Source of the DNA: Nitratireductor aquimarinus
GTDB lineage: Bacteria > Pseudomonadota > Alphaproteobacteria > Rhizobiales > Rhizobiaceae
Assembly (NCBI RefSeq): GCF_017255295.1
Contig: NZ_JAFKDE010000002.1
Location: forward strand, 558,001 to 622,000
Direction of reading: 5' to 3'
DNA length: 64,000 bases
Position numbers and translations under genes: made by a program. Under the pieces are notes generated by a model. That model did not search any database. It was not told where the DNA came from and saw only the letters and a list, made by a program, of their open reading frames with translations. Shown here one piece after another: positions 16,752 through 26,872 of this stretch (position 1 is the first letter of the stretch; each line of letters opens with the position of its first letter).

Positions 16752-17627
16752 TCAAAGCCCGTAGCGACGCCACAGCGCCTGTTCCTCTGCTGCTTCCAGA
16801 AGACCGGAGGCTGCGTTGCCGGCAAAGGCCGCCCCGAGATCGGGCAGGCCGCCGGCGCTGCCGGCAATGCCAAGCTTGCGGCCGAACAGGCCACGCGGCT
16901 GGGTGATGAGGGCGAGTTTGGTCTTTTCGCCATAGCGTTCCTTGAGCACCGAGCGCATGTCGCCGATGCCGTCCACAAGCCCCAGTTTCAGGGCGCTTTC
17001 GCCGGTCCAGAATGCGCCGGTGAAGAGATCGCCATCCTCGGCGAGCTTTGCGCCACGGCGTTCTTTCACCAGATTGATGAACGTGTCGTGGATTTCGAGC
17101 TGGAGCGATTTGAGGCGCTCCACGTCTTCCTTCTTCTCCGGCTGGAAGGGGTCGAGGATCGCCTTGTTCTGGCCGGCCGTGTGCACGCGCCGCTCGACGC
17201 CGATCTTCTTGAGCATCTCCGGGAAGCCGAAACCGGCGGAGACGACGCCAATGGAGCCGACGATGGAGGAGGGATCGACGATGATCTCGTCGCCGGCAAT
17301 GGCGATCATGTAGCCGCCGGAGGCCGCCACATCTTCAACAAAGACGAAGACCTTCTTGTCCTTCTCCGTCGCGAGATCGCGGATGCGGCGGAAGATCAGG
17401 CGGGACTGCACGGGCGAGCCGCCGGGCGAATTCAGCGAAATGGCGACGGCCGGCGCATCCGGCATGGAAAAGGCGCGCTCGATCACGGCGGCCGTGGTCG
17501 CCAGCGACAGATTCTGGCGAAAGGCGCTGCTCGACGGCATGATTGCGCCGGAAAGCCGGATCACGGGAATGGTGACCGTATTGCCGCGCAGGCTTTTGGG
17601 AAGAAGACGGCTGAAGAAGCGTCGCAA
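16752..17627 (-). CDS. S49 family signal peptide peptidase-like serine protease
   Basis: 291-residue SppA/SohB-type protease. The Ser-Lys dyad is Ser103 in DVAASGGYMIA and Lys155 in AGQNKAILDPF. SLNSPGGSP (about 64-72) is the ClpP-fold oxyanion segment, and VGSIGVVSAGFGF follows the Ser. Only one catalytic domain is present, as in short bacterial and archaeal forms. A weak hydrophobic N-terminus suggests membrane association. It degrades cleaved signal peptides or membrane proteins by family analogy. Confidence 0.9.
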   Translation of the reverse strand: MRRFFSRLLPKSLRGNTVTIPVIRLSGAIMPSSSAFRQNLSLATTAAVIERAFSMPDAPAVAISLNSPGGSPVQSRLIFRRIRDLATEKDKKVFVFVEDVAASGGYMIAIAGDEIIVDPSSIVGSIGVVSAGFGFPEMLKKIGVERRVHTAGQNKAILDPFQPEKKEDVERLKSLQLEIHDTFINLVKERRGAKLAEDGDLFTGAFWTGESALKLGLVDGIGDMRSVLKERYGEKTKLALITQPRGLFGRKLGIAGSAGGLPDLGAAFAGNAASGLLEAAEEQALWRRYGL

Positions 17628-17709
17628 GGGCTCTGTTGCTCCAGATGACAGGGATTACAGCTCAAAAGCATGTAGGCATTTGCGCGGGCCGTGCAATGGC
17701 GAAGCGCGC

Positions 17710-18492
17710 TCAATCACCAAAAAGCGCCGCCTGGCCATTGGTCAGCGCCTCGGCGCGTTCTGTTACCTGGTTGTCGCGGTCGCGCAGGACAAGCGGCGGC
17801 TCCAGCGTGAGGCCGGCGCGGTTTCCCTTCCGGGCGCGAATCAGAATGCGGATCGCGGGGCTTTCAGCCCGTCCATGCACGGGCACGATGCGCGCGCCGC
17901 CGAAACGGCCCTCCAGTGCGGCAAGAATTGCGGCCAGCGAGGCAGGGCGCGCGATCAGCGCCAGAAGCCCGCCGGGCGCGGTGATGGCGGCGGCGGTGCG
18001 CAGCCATGTCTCGAACAGATCGTCGGCCATCACATGCGCCGCCCGCTTCAGCGCATCGGGCGTGGCGCGGTCGCTGGCGCTGTTGAAAGGCGGGTTCATG
18101 ACGACGCCGGAAAACGCATTGCGGCCAAGACCTGCGGCTTCACGGGCCGTTCCGGTCAGCGTCACGTCGGCTTCGAGCACGGAGATACGGGGGGCAAGGG
18201 CGCTGTTTTTCGCAAGAGCGATGCTGCGGCGGGCGAAACCGGCCATCTCGGGCGCGTTTTCAACAAGGGTGATGTGCGTCTGCGGGCAGCGGGCGGCCAC
18301 GGCAAAGCCGGCAGCGCCTGCGCCCGCGCCCAGATCGGCGACGGCACCGCTGAAACTGCCCGGAAGCGCGGACGCCACCAGCATCGCGTCCACGCCGGCG
18401 CGATGGCCGCGCCGCACGGGCTGGACCAGACGGAAAGCGTCCCGATGGAAAGAATCGACGCTGCAGGCCGCGTCGGGAACCGTGTCAGTCAT
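17710..18492 (-). CDS. TrmN6-like SAM-dependent methyltransferase
   Basis: 260-residue class I methyltransferase of the COG4123 group (tRNA1(Val) A37 N6-methyltransferase relatives). The SAM-binding loop is ADLGAGAGAAGFAVA (about 52-66) and the N6-adenine motif is NPPF (133-136). The family's N-terminal RLVQPVRRGHRAGVDAMLVA is present. It overlaps the upstream DUF2007 gene by 8 bp, so the two are co-translated. The exact RNA target is inferred from family. Confidence 0.88.
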   Translation of the reverse strand: MTDTVPDAACSVDSFHRDAFRLVQPVRRGHRAGVDAMLVASALPGSFSGAVADLGAGAGAAGFAVAARCPQTHITLVENAPEMAGFARRSIALAKNSALAPRISVLEADVTLTGTAREAAGLGRNAFSGVVMNPPFNSASDRATPDALKRAAHVMADDLFETWLRTAAAITAPGGLLALIARPASLAAILAALEGRFGGARIVPVHGRAESPAIRILIRARKGNRAGLTLEPPLVLRDRDNQVTERAEALTNGQAALFGD

Positions 18493-18724
18493 TGTCTCTG
18501 TCGCTGCTGCGCATCTCGTGCTCTATGCCCGCATCCTCAAGCAGCTGATGGGCCGCCTGACGGTCTTCCTCGTCTATCAGGATGCGCTTTGGCAAGATGC
18601 CGAGCGACCCTTCCAGAATGCTCATGTTCTGGTCGGCGACGAAACAGGCAATGCCCGCATCGCGCAGCAGGCTCTGGACGAAGGAAATGACGACGGGATC
18701 GTTGGTGCGGACAAGCTCGAACAT
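18485..18724 (-). CDS. DUF2007 domain protein (putative signal transducer)
   Basis: 79-residue protein matching the small DUF2007 fold: ELVRTNDPVVISFVQSLLRDAGI, then FVADQNMS, then PKRILIDEEDRQAAHQLLEDAG. The family is structurally related to PII-like ferredoxin folds and its function is unknown. It overlaps the methyltransferase gene by 8 bp and is divergent from the polyprenyl synthase gene. Confidence 0.88.
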   Translation of the reverse strand: MFELVRTNDPVVISFVQSLLRDAGIACFVADQNMSILEGSLGILPKRILIDEEDRQAAHQLLEDAGIEHEMRSSDRDND

Positions 18725-18895
18725 GGTGCGACGTTGACAGTTTGCGCCACGGCTGTAAACGACTTCGTGAATAACCGGGGTTACCCCGCGCGCATTCGCC
18801 GCTTGCTCCCGTGGGGCAGGGGGAACTAGATTGCGTTGAACGTTTATGAGTTCCGGCTAAGAAGTTCCGGCCCTGCCGCAATTGGAGGACCATCT

Positions 18896-19909
18896 GTGGG
18901 TGTAGTATTGAATCTTGACGGCAAGCGCGGCGCCGCCTCCGTCGCCAGCCTCATGGAGCTGACCGCCGACGAGATGGCGCGTGTAAACGAGCTGATTCTC
19001 TCCAAAGCGGGCTCGGATGTGGAACTCATCCCCGAACTTGCAAAGCACCTGATCGATTCCGGTGGCAAGCGCCTGCGTCCGATGGTGACGCTCGCCGCAG
19101 CCCAGATGTTCGGCTATTCGGGCGAGGGACATGTGAAGCTCGCCACCAGCGTCGAGTTCATGCACACGGCAACGCTTTTGCACGACGATGTGGTGGATGA
19201 AAGCGACCTGCGCCGTGGCCGCAAGACCGCGCGCATGATCTGGGGCAACCAGGCAAGCGTTCTGGTGGGCGACTTCCTGCTCGGTCAGGCGTTCCGCATG
19301 ATGGTTGAAGTCGGCTCGCTTGAGGCACTCGACATTCTGTCGACCGCCGCTTCGGTGATTGCCGAGGGCGAAGTGCTGCAGCTCAGCGTCGCCAAGAACC
19401 TGGAGACGACCGAGGACGACTATCTCGCGGTCATCAAGGCGAAGACGGCGGCCCTGTTCTCGGCCGCGGCGGAAGTTGGCCCCGTGGTCGCAGGCGCGAC
19501 CCGCAACGACCGCGCCGCATTACGCTCTTACGGCACCAATCTCGGCCTTGCCTTCCAGCTGGTCGACGATGCGCTGGATTATGGCGGCAAGAGTTCGGAC
19601 CTCGGCAAGAATGTCGGCGACGACTTCCGCGAGGGCAAGGTGACCCTGCCGGTGATCCTGAGCTATCGCCGTGGCAGCCCCGAAGAGCGCGCCTTCTGGA
19701 AGAGCGCCATCGAGGACAACCAGTGCGATGATGCGGCGCTGGAAAAGGCAATGACCCTGATGCAGAAACACGGTGCGATCGGCGACACGATCGGCCGGGC
19801 GCGCCATTTTGGCGAAATCGCCCGCGATGCGCTCGCGCCGCTGGAGAATACACCGCAGAAAGACGCGCTCCTTGACGTGATCGACTTCTGCATCAGCCGG
19901 GTGACCTAA
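18896..19909 (+). CDS. ispB: Polyprenyl (octa/decaprenyl) diphosphate synthase
   Basis: 337-residue trans-prenyltransferase making the ubiquinone side chain from IPP and farnesyl diphosphate. The first aspartate-rich motif is LLHDDVVDESD (Asp97, Asp98, Asp101), and the second is QLVDDALDY (Asp224, Asp225). GGKRLRP and the lysine in KTAALF are also present. GTG 18896 is chosen over 18836 because GGAGGA precedes it by 6 nt. Chain length, probably C50 in this group, cannot be fixed from sequence alone. Confidence 0.93.
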   Translation: MGVVLNLDGKRGAASVASLMELTADEMARVNELILSKAGSDVELIPELAKHLIDSGGKRLRPMVTLAAAQMFGYSGEGHVKLATSVEFMHTATLLHDDVVDESDLRRGRKTARMIWGNQASVLVGDFLLGQAFRMMVEVGSLEALDILSTAASVIAEGEVLQLSVAKNLETTEDDYLAVIKAKTAALFSAAAEVGPVVAGATRNDRAALRSYGTNLGLAFQLVDDALDYGGKSSDLGKNVGDDFREGKVTLPVILSYRRGSPEERAFWKSAIEDNQCDDAALEKAMTLMQKHGAIGDTIGRARHFGEIARDALAPLENTPQKDALLDVIDFCISRVT

Positions 19910-20036
19910 AGTAATTCTTGACGTTGAAGCGCTTCCGCAAAAAGGCCATGCTTGTCTGCAAGACGGGAAGGGATTCCCAGCGTCTTCGCTTTGGCGGAGG
20001 AACAAGAGACGAGGGCAGCATGCAGCGGGACGGTAA

Positions 20037-22094
20037 ATGAGAAAGCGCATCAACTCGAGACTGTTGGCAACGGTTGGTCTGGCGGGATTTCTCGCTCTTG
20101 CGCCCCAGGCGGGGTCTGCCAAGGAAGGCGGGGTGGACGATAACGATCTGATCTCGATCTCCTCCTTCTCCGGCGCGTTCCTTGCCGCCAGGGCGGCGGA
20201 AGCCGACAACGATCTCGACAGCGCCATCGATTATTACGAGCGCGCGCTTTCCTTTGAACCCGACAATCAGGTGATCCAGCAGAGCCTGCTTCTCTCACTG
20301 GTTTCGGAAGGCCGCTTCGAGGCGGCGCTTCCGCATATGCGTTCGCTTAAATCCGTGCCCGAGATCGAGCGCTTTTCGCGCCTCGGCCTTGCGGTGGATG
20401 CACTGCGCAATGAAAAATACGAAGAGGCCGGAGACTGGCTGAAGCTGGTTCTGGAATCGGATCTCGATCGGCTGATCACCTCCATCATGTCTTCATGGAG
20501 CAAGGTGGGCGAAGGCAATTCCGACGAGGCGCTGAAGGCGCTGGACGAGCTGGAAGGGCCGGAGTGGTATCGTCTGTTTAGCACCTATCATGATGCGCTG
20601 ATCAAGATGCAGAGCGGCATGAACGAGGAGGCGGAGAAGGCCTTCGACGCTTTGCTGAGCGACGTGGCGTCGGCATCCGCCGGCCCGGACACCTATATGC
20701 GCGCGGCTGAAACCTATGCCGCATGGCTCGCCTCGCGTGGCGAGAAGGAAAAGGCGCTCGCCGCGCTCGACAAGGGCGAGACCTATATTACGGGACGCGC
20801 TGCGACGACCATTCTGCGCGAGAATATCGAGGCCGGCGAAGAGGTTGTCGTGCCGGTGGCCGATGCGCGCGCGGGTGCTGCCGAAATTCTCCTGAACATC
20901 GCGACCGCGCTCAATCGCGGTGGCGGCGAGCCCTTCGTGAAGCTCTATCTGAACTATGCGCTGGTGCTCACGCCCGACAATGACGACATTCTGATCCAGC
21001 TTGCTTCGCTCGCCGAGCAGCAGAGCGAGCCGGAAAAGGCAATCGCCTTCTATGAGCGGATCGGCGACGGGTCGCCCTGGCGGCGTCTTGCGGAACTGCA
21101 GACAGGTTTGAACCTGGCTGATCTCGACCGCCATGAAGAGGCGGAGACCTTTCTCAATACGGCAATCGAGCAGGACCCCGACGACATTCGCGCCTATCTG
21201 GCGCTGGGCCGCGTCTACGCGGTGCAGAAGGATTATGCATCGGCGGCGAAGGTCTATGACCGCGCGGTCGAGCGTGTCGAAGAGCCGGAACGCGAGGACT
21301 GGAGCCTCTTCTACCAGCGCGGCATCGCCTATGAGCGGCTGAAAGAGTGGGAGAAGGCGGAGCCGAATTTCTTCAAGGCGCTGGAGCTTTATCCCGACCA
21401 GCCGCAGGTTCTGAACTATCTGGGCTATTCCTGGGTCGACATGAACATGAAGCTGGAAGAGGGGATGAAGCTCATCGAGCGCGCGGTCGAGCTGCGCCCC
21501 AATGATGGCTACATCGTCGATTCGCTTGGCTGGGCGCATTACCGGCTTGGCCGTTATGAAGAAGCGGCAAGCGAGCTGGAACGCGCGGTGGCGCTGCGGC
21601 CGGAAGATCCGGTGCTCAACGACCATCTGGGTGACGCCTACTGGCGCACGGGCCGCAAGCTCGAAGCCACCTATCAGTGGGCGCATGCGCGCGATCTCGA
21701 TCCCGAGCCGGACCTGCTGGCCGAGGTGGAGAAGAAGCTCAAGGACGGTCTGCCAGAAGAAGACGGGAAGCGCCTTGCCGAGGTTTCACCGGCGGACGCG
21801 GTGAAAACCGACGAGAGCGCCACAGCCGAGGCTGCGCCCAATACGGCCCCTGCGCCTGAAACGGTCGAACCGGAAGCAGAGCCCGAGAGCGAGGCGAAGG
21901 CTCCCGAAACGCCGCAGAAGGCTGCGACAGGTGGTGCGATGTACACCATCAAGCCCGGTGAGACGCTCTGGTCCATCGCTGTCGACCAGCTTGGCGATGG
22001 CGAGCGGTTCCGCGATATTCTGGCGGTCAATCCGGCGCTCAAGAGCAATCCCGACCTGCTCAGGGCAGGGCAGGAAATCCGGCTCCCGGACTGA
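20037..22094 (+). CDS. Exported TPR protein with C-terminal LysM domain
   Basis: 685-residue protein with a signal peptide (cleavage near 28, QAGSA) and a tandem array of tetratricopeptide repeats across about 40-570. Clear units include DSAIDYYERALSFEPDNQV and EEAASELERAVALRPEDPV. A Pro/Glu/Ala-rich linker (about 585-632) leads to a single LysM domain at about 636-683 (YTIKPGETLWSIA...LRAGQEIRLPD). The LysM predicts peptidoglycan binding, so the TPR scaffold would be tethered to the wall in the periplasm. The N-terminal part resembles TPR proteins commonly found between the polyprenyl synthase and glyQ genes in rhizobia. Partners are unknown. Confidence 0.88.
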   Translation: MRKRINSRLLATVGLAGFLALAPQAGSAKEGGVDDNDLISISSFSGAFLAARAAEADNDLDSAIDYYERALSFEPDNQVIQQSLLLSLVSEGRFEAALPHMRSLKSVPEIERFSRLGLAVDALRNEKYEEAGDWLKLVLESDLDRLITSIMSSWSKVGEGNSDEALKALDELEGPEWYRLFSTYHDALIKMQSGMNEEAEKAFDALLSDVASASAGPDTYMRAAETYAAWLASRGEKEKALAALDKGETYITGRAATTILRENIEAGEEVVVPVADARAGAAEILLNIATALNRGGGEPFVKLYLNYALVLTPDNDDILIQLASLAEQQSEPEKAIAFYERIGDGSPWRRLAELQTGLNLADLDRHEEAETFLNTAIEQDPDDIRAYLALGRVYAVQKDYASAAKVYDRAVERVEEPEREDWSLFYQRGIAYERLKEWEKAEPNFFKALELYPDQPQVLNYLGYSWVDMNMKLEEGMKLIERAVELRPNDGYIVDSLGWAHYRLGRYEEAASELERAVALRPEDPVLNDHLGDAYWRTGRKLEATYQWAHARDLDPEPDLLAEVEKKLKDGLPEEDGKRLAEVSPADAVKTDESATAEAAPNTAPAPETVEPEAEPESEAKAPETPQKAATGGAMYTIKPGETLWSIAVDQLGDGERFRDILAVNPALKSNPDLLRAGQEIRLPD

Positions 22095-22190
22095 GTTCGT
22101 GTCCTCCGCGCCTTGACGCTTGCCGGGGCGCGGAATAGGACGAGCCGGCATCCACCCCGGAGAAGCCCGGAATCCACCCGGAGAAGCATT

Positions 22191-23144
22191 GTGAACGCCC
22201 CCAGCACCGACCTGCCCAACACGCACCCCACGCGCTCGTTTCAGGGCCTCATTCTGACCCTGCACAATTACTGGGCCTCGCATGGCTGCGTCATCCTGCA
22301 GCCCTACGACATGGAAGTGGGCGCGGGCACGTTTCACCCGGCCACGACGCTGCGCTCGCTTGGTCCGAAGCCGTGGAACGCGGCCTATGTGCAGCCTTCG
22401 CGCCGCCCGGCGGATGGCCGCTATGGCGAAAACCCGAACCGGCTCCAGCACTATTATCAGTATCAGGTCATCCTGAAGCCTAACCCGTCCAACCTGCAGG
22501 AGCTCTATCTCGGCTCGCTGGAGGCCATCGGCCTCGACATGGCGACGCATGATGTGCGCTTCGTGGAAGACGACTGGGAAAGCCCGACGCTCGGCGCATG
22601 GGGCCTTGGCTGGGAGTGCTGGTGCGACGGCATGGAAGTGTCGCAGTTCACCTATTTCCAGCAGGTCTGCGGCATTGAATGCGCGCCTGTTGCCGGCGAG
22701 CTGACCTATGGTCTGGAGCGGCTGGCCATGTATGTGCAGGGCGTGGACAATGTCTACGACCTCAATTTCAACGGCCTGGAAGGCGACGCCAAGGTGACCT
22801 ATGGCGACGTGTTCCTGCAGGCCGAGCAGGAATATTCGCGCTTCAACTTCGAATATGCCGACACGGACATTCTGTTCCAGCACTTCAAGGACGCGGAGGC
22901 CGAGTGCCGTGCGATCCTGGAGGCGGGTGCGCCGGCGGAAGCGGGCAATCTGCACAAATGCGTGTTCCCGGCCTATGACCAGTGCATCAAGGCGAGCCAT
23001 GTGTTCAACCTGCTCGATGCGCGCGGCGTGATCTCTGTGACGGAGCGCCAGAGCTACATTCTGCGCGTGCGCGAGCTGGCCAAGGCCTGCGGTGAGGCCT
23101 TCCTGCTCACCGATGCCGGCGGCGCGGAGAAGGCAGCGGCCTGA
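22191..23144 (+). CDS. glyQ: Glycine-tRNA ligase alpha subunit
   Basis: 317-residue catalytic subunit of the alpha2beta2 glycyl-tRNA synthetase. The conserved start [32 protein letters not shown]-type segment, [14 protein letters not shown] and the motif [17 protein letters not shown] are all present. GTG 22191 is preferred over 22113: GGAGAAG lies directly upstream and homologues begin a few residues before SFQGL. A 16-17 bp sequence including this ribosome binding site is duplicated 22 bp upstream. glyS follows 0.8 kb away, with two unrelated small genes between. Confidence 0.95.
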   Translation: MNAPSTDLPNTHPTRSFQGLILTLHNYWASHGCVILQPYDMEVGAGTFHPATTLRSLGPKPWNAAYVQPSRRPADGRYGENPNRLQHYYQYQVILKPNPSNLQELYLGSLEAIGLDMATHDVRFVEDDWESPTLGAWGLGWECWCDGMEVSQFTYFQQVCGIECAPVAGELTYGLERLAMYVQGVDNVYDLNFNGLEGDAKVTYGDVFLQAEQEYSRFNFEYADTDILFQHFKDAEAECRAILEAGAPAEAGNLHKCVFPAYDQCIKASHVFNLLDARGVISVTERQSYILRVRELAKACGEAFLLTDAGGAEKAAA

Positions 23145-23171
23145 TCAATCTCCTTTGGCGAATGATGAAGC

Positions 23172-23199
23172 GGGGCGTATCATGGATGCGCCCCTTTTT
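23172..23199 (+). terminator. Intrinsic terminator after glyQ
   Basis: GGGGCGTATC (23172-23181) pairs with GATGCGCCCC (23185-23194) around ATG with one wobble, followed by TTTTT. Confidence 0.88.
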
Positions 23200-23222
23200 C
23201 ATTTGGGCCAACGGAGGAGATC

Positions 23223-23606
23223 ATGACGCAGCATGGCCATTTCCACTGGAACGAACTGATGACCCGCGACGCGGAGAAGATGAAGAGCTTCTACGCGGAT
23301 GCGGTGGGCTGGACCTTTGACGACATGGACATGGGCAACGGGCAGACCTACTGGATCGCCATGGTTGGCAAAACGCCGGTGGGTGGCATGTTCACCATGG
23401 CCGGTCCGGATTTCGACGGCGTTCCGGAATACTGGATGTCCTATCTCTCGGTGGATGACGTGGATGCCGCCCTTGAGAAAGCGAAGGCAGGCGGCGCATC
23501 GGTGATGCGCGAGCCCTTCGATGTGCCGGGTGTTGGCCGCATCGCCATTCTGCGCCAGCCGGGTGGCGCGGTGATTGGCTGGATGACGCCTGTCGACATG
23601 AGCTGA
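23223..23606 (+). CDS. VOC family protein (glyoxalase/bleomycin-resistance fold)
   Basis: 127-residue vicinal-oxygen-chelate protein: HFHWNELMTRDAEKMKSFYADAVGWTF in the first beta-alpha-beta unit and YLSVDDVDAALEKAKAGGASVM in the second. The ending GRIAILRQPGGAVIGWMTP matches the CFP-30/27-kDa antigen-like subgroup. Metal ligands and substrate are not clear; it may be a dioxygenase or lyase homologue or a binding protein. GGAGGAGATC precedes the ATG. It is preceded by the glyQ terminator, so it has its own transcript. Confidence 0.88.
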   Translation: MTQHGHFHWNELMTRDAEKMKSFYADAVGWTFDDMDMGNGQTYWIAMVGKTPVGGMFTMAGPDFDGVPEYWMSYLSVDDVDAALEKAKAGGASVMREPFDVPGVGRIAILRQPGGAVIGWMTPVDMS

Positions 23607-23629
23607 GCACCGGTCCGGACAAAAGACCG

Positions 23630-23827
23630 TCAGGCGCGGTCGATCAGGCCTGCAAGATGCGCGGCATCGGCCGGAGCGGCCATGGCGCAGAGCTCCGTTT
23701 GCTGTGTCGAAAGGGTCTGCAGGGCGCGGCGTATGCCGGAGGGGCGTTCGCTGCTGCCGGGCACGGCCTGAATGGTCAGGCAGGCGCTGAGCGCGATTGA
23801 ATGCAGGAGCGTTGAGGCGGTTGTCAT
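23630..23827 (-). CDS. Possible small hypothetical protein
   Basis: 65-codon ORF with a hydrophobic N-terminus (LLHSIALSACLTIQAV) and an Ala-rich tail. It fills the gap between the VOC gene and glyS on the opposite strand. The ribosome binding site is poor and I recognise no family. It may be a small exported protein or may not be coding. Confidence 0.3.
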   Translation of the reverse strand: MTTASTLLHSIALSACLTIQAVPGSSERPSGIRRALQTLSTQQTELCAMAAPADAAHLAGLIDRA

Positions 23828-23968
23828 TGTCTTCGTCCGGGGTGTGAACTGATGCAGGTCAGTCGCGCTGCGGCACGAAAAGGTTCATTCCCGGGTCGTG
23901 GCGGGTGACATTGGCGGGCGGAGTTGCTATTGCCGCACCCAATACAGTCCGCTTTTCAGAGATCCCAA

Positions 23969-26275
23969 ATGCCCGATCTTCTTCTCGAACTCCGCTCCGA
24001 GGAAATTCCCGCCCGCATGCAGCGCAAGGCTGCCGGCGATCTGAAGAAGCTGGTAACAGACGGTCTCGTGGATGCCGGTCTCACCTATGAGGCGGCGACC
24101 GAATACTGGACGCCGCGCCGGCTGACGCTCGACATTCGCGGCGTGACCGCCCGCTCGAAGGATGTGCGCGAGGAGCGCAAGGGCCCGCGCACGGATGCGC
24201 CGGAAAAGGCGATCCAGGGCTTTCTGCGTGGCGCAGGGCTTTCCTCCATCGATGAGGCCGAGGTTCAGACCGACCCCAAGAAGGGCGATTTCTATGTCGC
24301 GGTGATCCAGAAGAAGGGCCGCGCGGCCGAAGAGATCGTCGCCGACATCATGCCGGGCATCATCCGCAATTTCCCATGGCCGAAATCCATGCGCTGGGGT
24401 GCGGCTTCTGCAAAGCCCGGCAGCCTGCGCTGGGTGCGGCCGCTTCAGTCCATCCTGTGCACCTTCGGTCCGGAGACCGAGGAGCCGGTGGTGGTCGATT
24501 TCGAGATCGACGGCATTCGCGCCGGCAATGTGACCCATGGCCACCGCTTCCATGCGCCGGACGCCATCACGGTGCGCCGTTTCGAGGATTACGCGGAGAA
24601 GCTGGAAGCGGCGAAGGTCGTGCTCGATCCCGACCGCCGCAAGCGCATCATTCTCGATGACGCGCGCAATCTCGCTTTCGCGAACCGGCTTGAGCTGGTG
24701 GAAGACGAGGGGCTTCTGGAAGAGGTTTCGGGCCTCGTGGAATGGCCCGTGGTGCTGCTGGGCGAGTTCGAGGAAGACTATCTGACGATCCCGCCGGAGG
24801 TTATCCGGCTGACGATCCGCGCCAACCAGAAGTGCTTTGTCTGCCGCCCGCAGGGCGAGACGGACACGCTTTCCAACCGCTTCGTCATCACCTCGAACAT
24901 CGAGGCGAAGGACGGCGGCAGGGAAATCGCCTATGGCAATGGCAAGGTGGTGCGTGCGCGCCTTTCCGATGCGCTCTATTTCTGGAAGACCGACCAGGCG
25001 GACCTGCCGGATCTCGGCAAGCTTGAGGCCTCGGCCAAGAAGTTCGGGCTCGATCTTTCAAAGCCGCTCGACCAGCGCATGGCGCGGCTCGACCATCTGG
25101 GCGTGACTTTCCATGCCAAGCTCGGCACGCAGGGCGAGCGCGTGGCGCGCATTGCGGCGCTGGCGGAGGGAATTGCGCCGCTGGTGGGGGCCGATCCGGC
25201 AGAGGCCGTGCGCGCGGCGCATCTGGCCAAGGCCGATCTCCAGACCGAAGTTGTGGGCGAGTTCCCGGAGCTACAGGGCTTCATGGGCCGCAAATATGCG
25301 AGCCTTCAGGGCGAGAGCGATGCGGTGGCGGCGGCCATCGAGGATCATTACAAGCCGCAGGGACCCAACGACGCCGTGCCGACCGATCCGGTCTCCGTCG
25401 CCGTGGCGCTGGCCGACAAGCTGGACGTGCTCACGGGCTTCTGGACCATCGACGAAAAGCCGACGGGCTCGAAGGATCCCTATGCGCTGCGCCGTGCGGC
25501 GCTGGGCGTGATCCGCATCATCATCGAGAACAAGGTCGATCTGTCGCTCATCGAGGCTGCGAACCCGGTCTGGCTGGAGCATTTCCGCACGCTTTACGGC
25601 CATGCGGCCAGCCAGTTCCTGGCGAAGGTCATGGAGATTGGCGGTCAGTTGAGCCCGGATTCGCTGAAGGTGATCCTGCAGCAGATCGCGGAAGACGAGC
25701 GGGCGAATGTGGAGCGCAATGCCGCGACATGGGCGGCGGGGTTGAATGACCGCGCCGACGATTTGCTCTCCTTCTTCCATGACCGGTTGAAGGTTTACCT
25801 GCGCGATCAGGGCGCGCGCTACGATCTGATCGACGCGGTGATCTCGGAAGACAGCGACGATCTGCTTCTGATCGTGCGCCGCGTGGAGGCACTGTCGGAA
25901 TTCCTCGCCACCACCGATGGCGAAAACCTTCTGGCCGGTGCAAAGCGCGCGGCAAACATCGTCGCTGATGCGGAGAAGAAGGGCACGACCATCGCCGATA
26001 CGGTGGATGCGGGCCTTTTTGCAACGGATGAGGAGCGGGCGCTGTTCGACAGTCTTGAAGAGCAGGAGCGCTTCGCCGGCGAGGCCATCGCGGAGAATGA
26101 CTATGTGAAGGCGCTGTCCTTCCTTTCGGCGCTGCGCCAGCCGGTCGACGCCTTCCTTGACGGGGTGATGGTCAATGCGGATGACGAGGCCGTGCGGGCA
26201 AACCGCCTGGCGCTGCTCGCCCGCATTCGCAGCGCGACGGCCCAGGTGGCCGACTTCTCCCGGATCACCGGGTAA
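23969..26275 (+). CDS. glyS: Glycine-tRNA ligase beta subunit
   Basis: 768-residue tRNA-binding subunit partnering GlyQ. The start ATG 23969 gives the canonical N-terminus [17 protein letters not shown]; an ATG at 23924 would add 15 non-conserved residues. Conserved blocks include [16 protein letters not shown], the HGHRFHAP segment, [17 protein letters not shown] and [14 protein letters not shown]. Length is longer than the E. coli subunit but in the range seen in alphaproteobacteria. A terminator follows. Confidence 0.95.
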   Translation: MPDLLLELRSEEIPARMQRKAAGDLKKLVTDGLVDAGLTYEAATEYWTPRRLTLDIRGVTARSKDVREERKGPRTDAPEKAIQGFLRGAGLSSIDEAEVQTDPKKGDFYVAVIQKKGRAAEEIVADIMPGIIRNFPWPKSMRWGAASAKPGSLRWVRPLQSILCTFGPETEEPVVVDFEIDGIRAGNVTHGHRFHAPDAITVRRFEDYAEKLEAAKVVLDPDRRKRIILDDARNLAFANRLELVEDEGLLEEVSGLVEWPVVLLGEFEEDYLTIPPEVIRLTIRANQKCFVCRPQGETDTLSNRFVITSNIEAKDGGREIAYGNGKVVRARLSDALYFWKTDQADLPDLGKLEASAKKFGLDLSKPLDQRMARLDHLGVTFHAKLGTQGERVARIAALAEGIAPLVGADPAEAVRAAHLAKADLQTEVVGEFPELQGFMGRKYASLQGESDAVAAAIEDHYKPQGPNDAVPTDPVSVAVALADKLDVLTGFWTIDEKPTGSKDPYALRRAALGVIRIIIENKVDLSLIEAANPVWLEHFRTLYGHAASQFLAKVMEIGGQLSPDSLKVILQQIAEDERANVERNAATWAAGLNDRADDLLSFFHDRLKVYLRDQGARYDLIDAVISEDSDDLLLIVRRVEALSEFLATTDGENLLAGAKRAANIVADAEKKGTTIADTVDAGLFATDEERALFDSLEEQERFAGEAIAENDYVKALSFLSALRQPVDAFLDGVMVNADDEAVRANRLALLARIRSATAQVADFSRITG

Positions 26276-26322
26276 GAGGATCGCTGCGCCCCGTTCGGGC
26301 GAATGAGAGAGGATTGAACATG

Positions 26323-26360
26323 GGGCCGGGAAGCGGATTTCGCTTTCCGGCCCTGTTCTT
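26323..26360 (+). terminator. Intrinsic terminator after glyS
   Basis: A 13-bp stem pairs 26323-26335 with 26341-26353, with one wobble, around a GATTT loop, and is followed by TGTTCTTT. It lies between glyS and the convergent membrane protein gene. Confidence 0.8.
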
Positions 26361-26773
26361 TAGGCGAAGACGTAAACCGCCAGCGCCACTGCCAGATAGG
26401 AGGCGAGGCCTGCCAGCGGCCCGAGCTTCTGCAGATAGGTGGGCGGGGGCGTGCCGGGCGAGGCGCGCTTCACGGCCACGAAGCCGAGAATCGCGACCAC
26501 CAGAATGAAGCTTGCCGCCAGAAGCTTTAGGACGAAGGCGGTGCTCATCAATGCGCCGTCATACTGGACGAGCCACATCCACAGGCCGGTGAGCCACAGG
26601 AGCACGACGCCGATCAGCGTGATGAGGGTGAAGCGCGGCCGCAGCGCCAGAAGACCCTGCGGCGGCGCGCCATCGGAGCGTTTGGCCTGGATGGCCACCA
26701 TCATGCCCCCCATGCCGCCGGCAGCCCCCAGCATGAGGCCGAAAAAATGCAGGATTTTCATGAAGGTCAGCAT
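26360..26773 (-). CDS. Four-helix integral membrane protein, unknown function
   Basis: 137-residue protein with four predicted membrane helices: KILHFFGLMLGAAGGMGGMMV, FTLITLIGVVLLWLTGLWMW, TAFVLKLLAASFILVVAILGF and GLASYLAVALAVYVFA. A His in helix 1 and a Lys in helix 3 recall the CopD/DUF2269-like and cytochrome b561-like layouts, but no metal motif is conclusive. GGAG lies 10 nt before ATG 26773. No operon partner is apparent; it is convergent with glyS. Confidence 0.7.
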   Translation of the reverse strand: MLTFMKILHFFGLMLGAAGGMGGMMVAIQAKRSDGAPPQGLLALRPRFTLITLIGVVLLWLTGLWMWLVQYDGALMSTAFVLKLLAASFILVVAILGFVAVKRASPGTPPPTYLQKLGPLAGLASYLAVALAVYVFA

Positions 26774-26872
26774 GGGAAATTTCTCCGAACAATGTTGCGC
26801 GGAGGGTGCGTTGCGGCGCGCGCAAGGTCAAGCCGGGCTTGAAAACCCATCCTGACAGCCTGATGGCAGGAA

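Noticed and set aside
22105-22134. GC-rich hairpin after the TPR-LysM gene as a terminator
   Set aside because: TCCGCGCC/GGCGCGGA pairs well, but no T-run follows, so the call is not supported.
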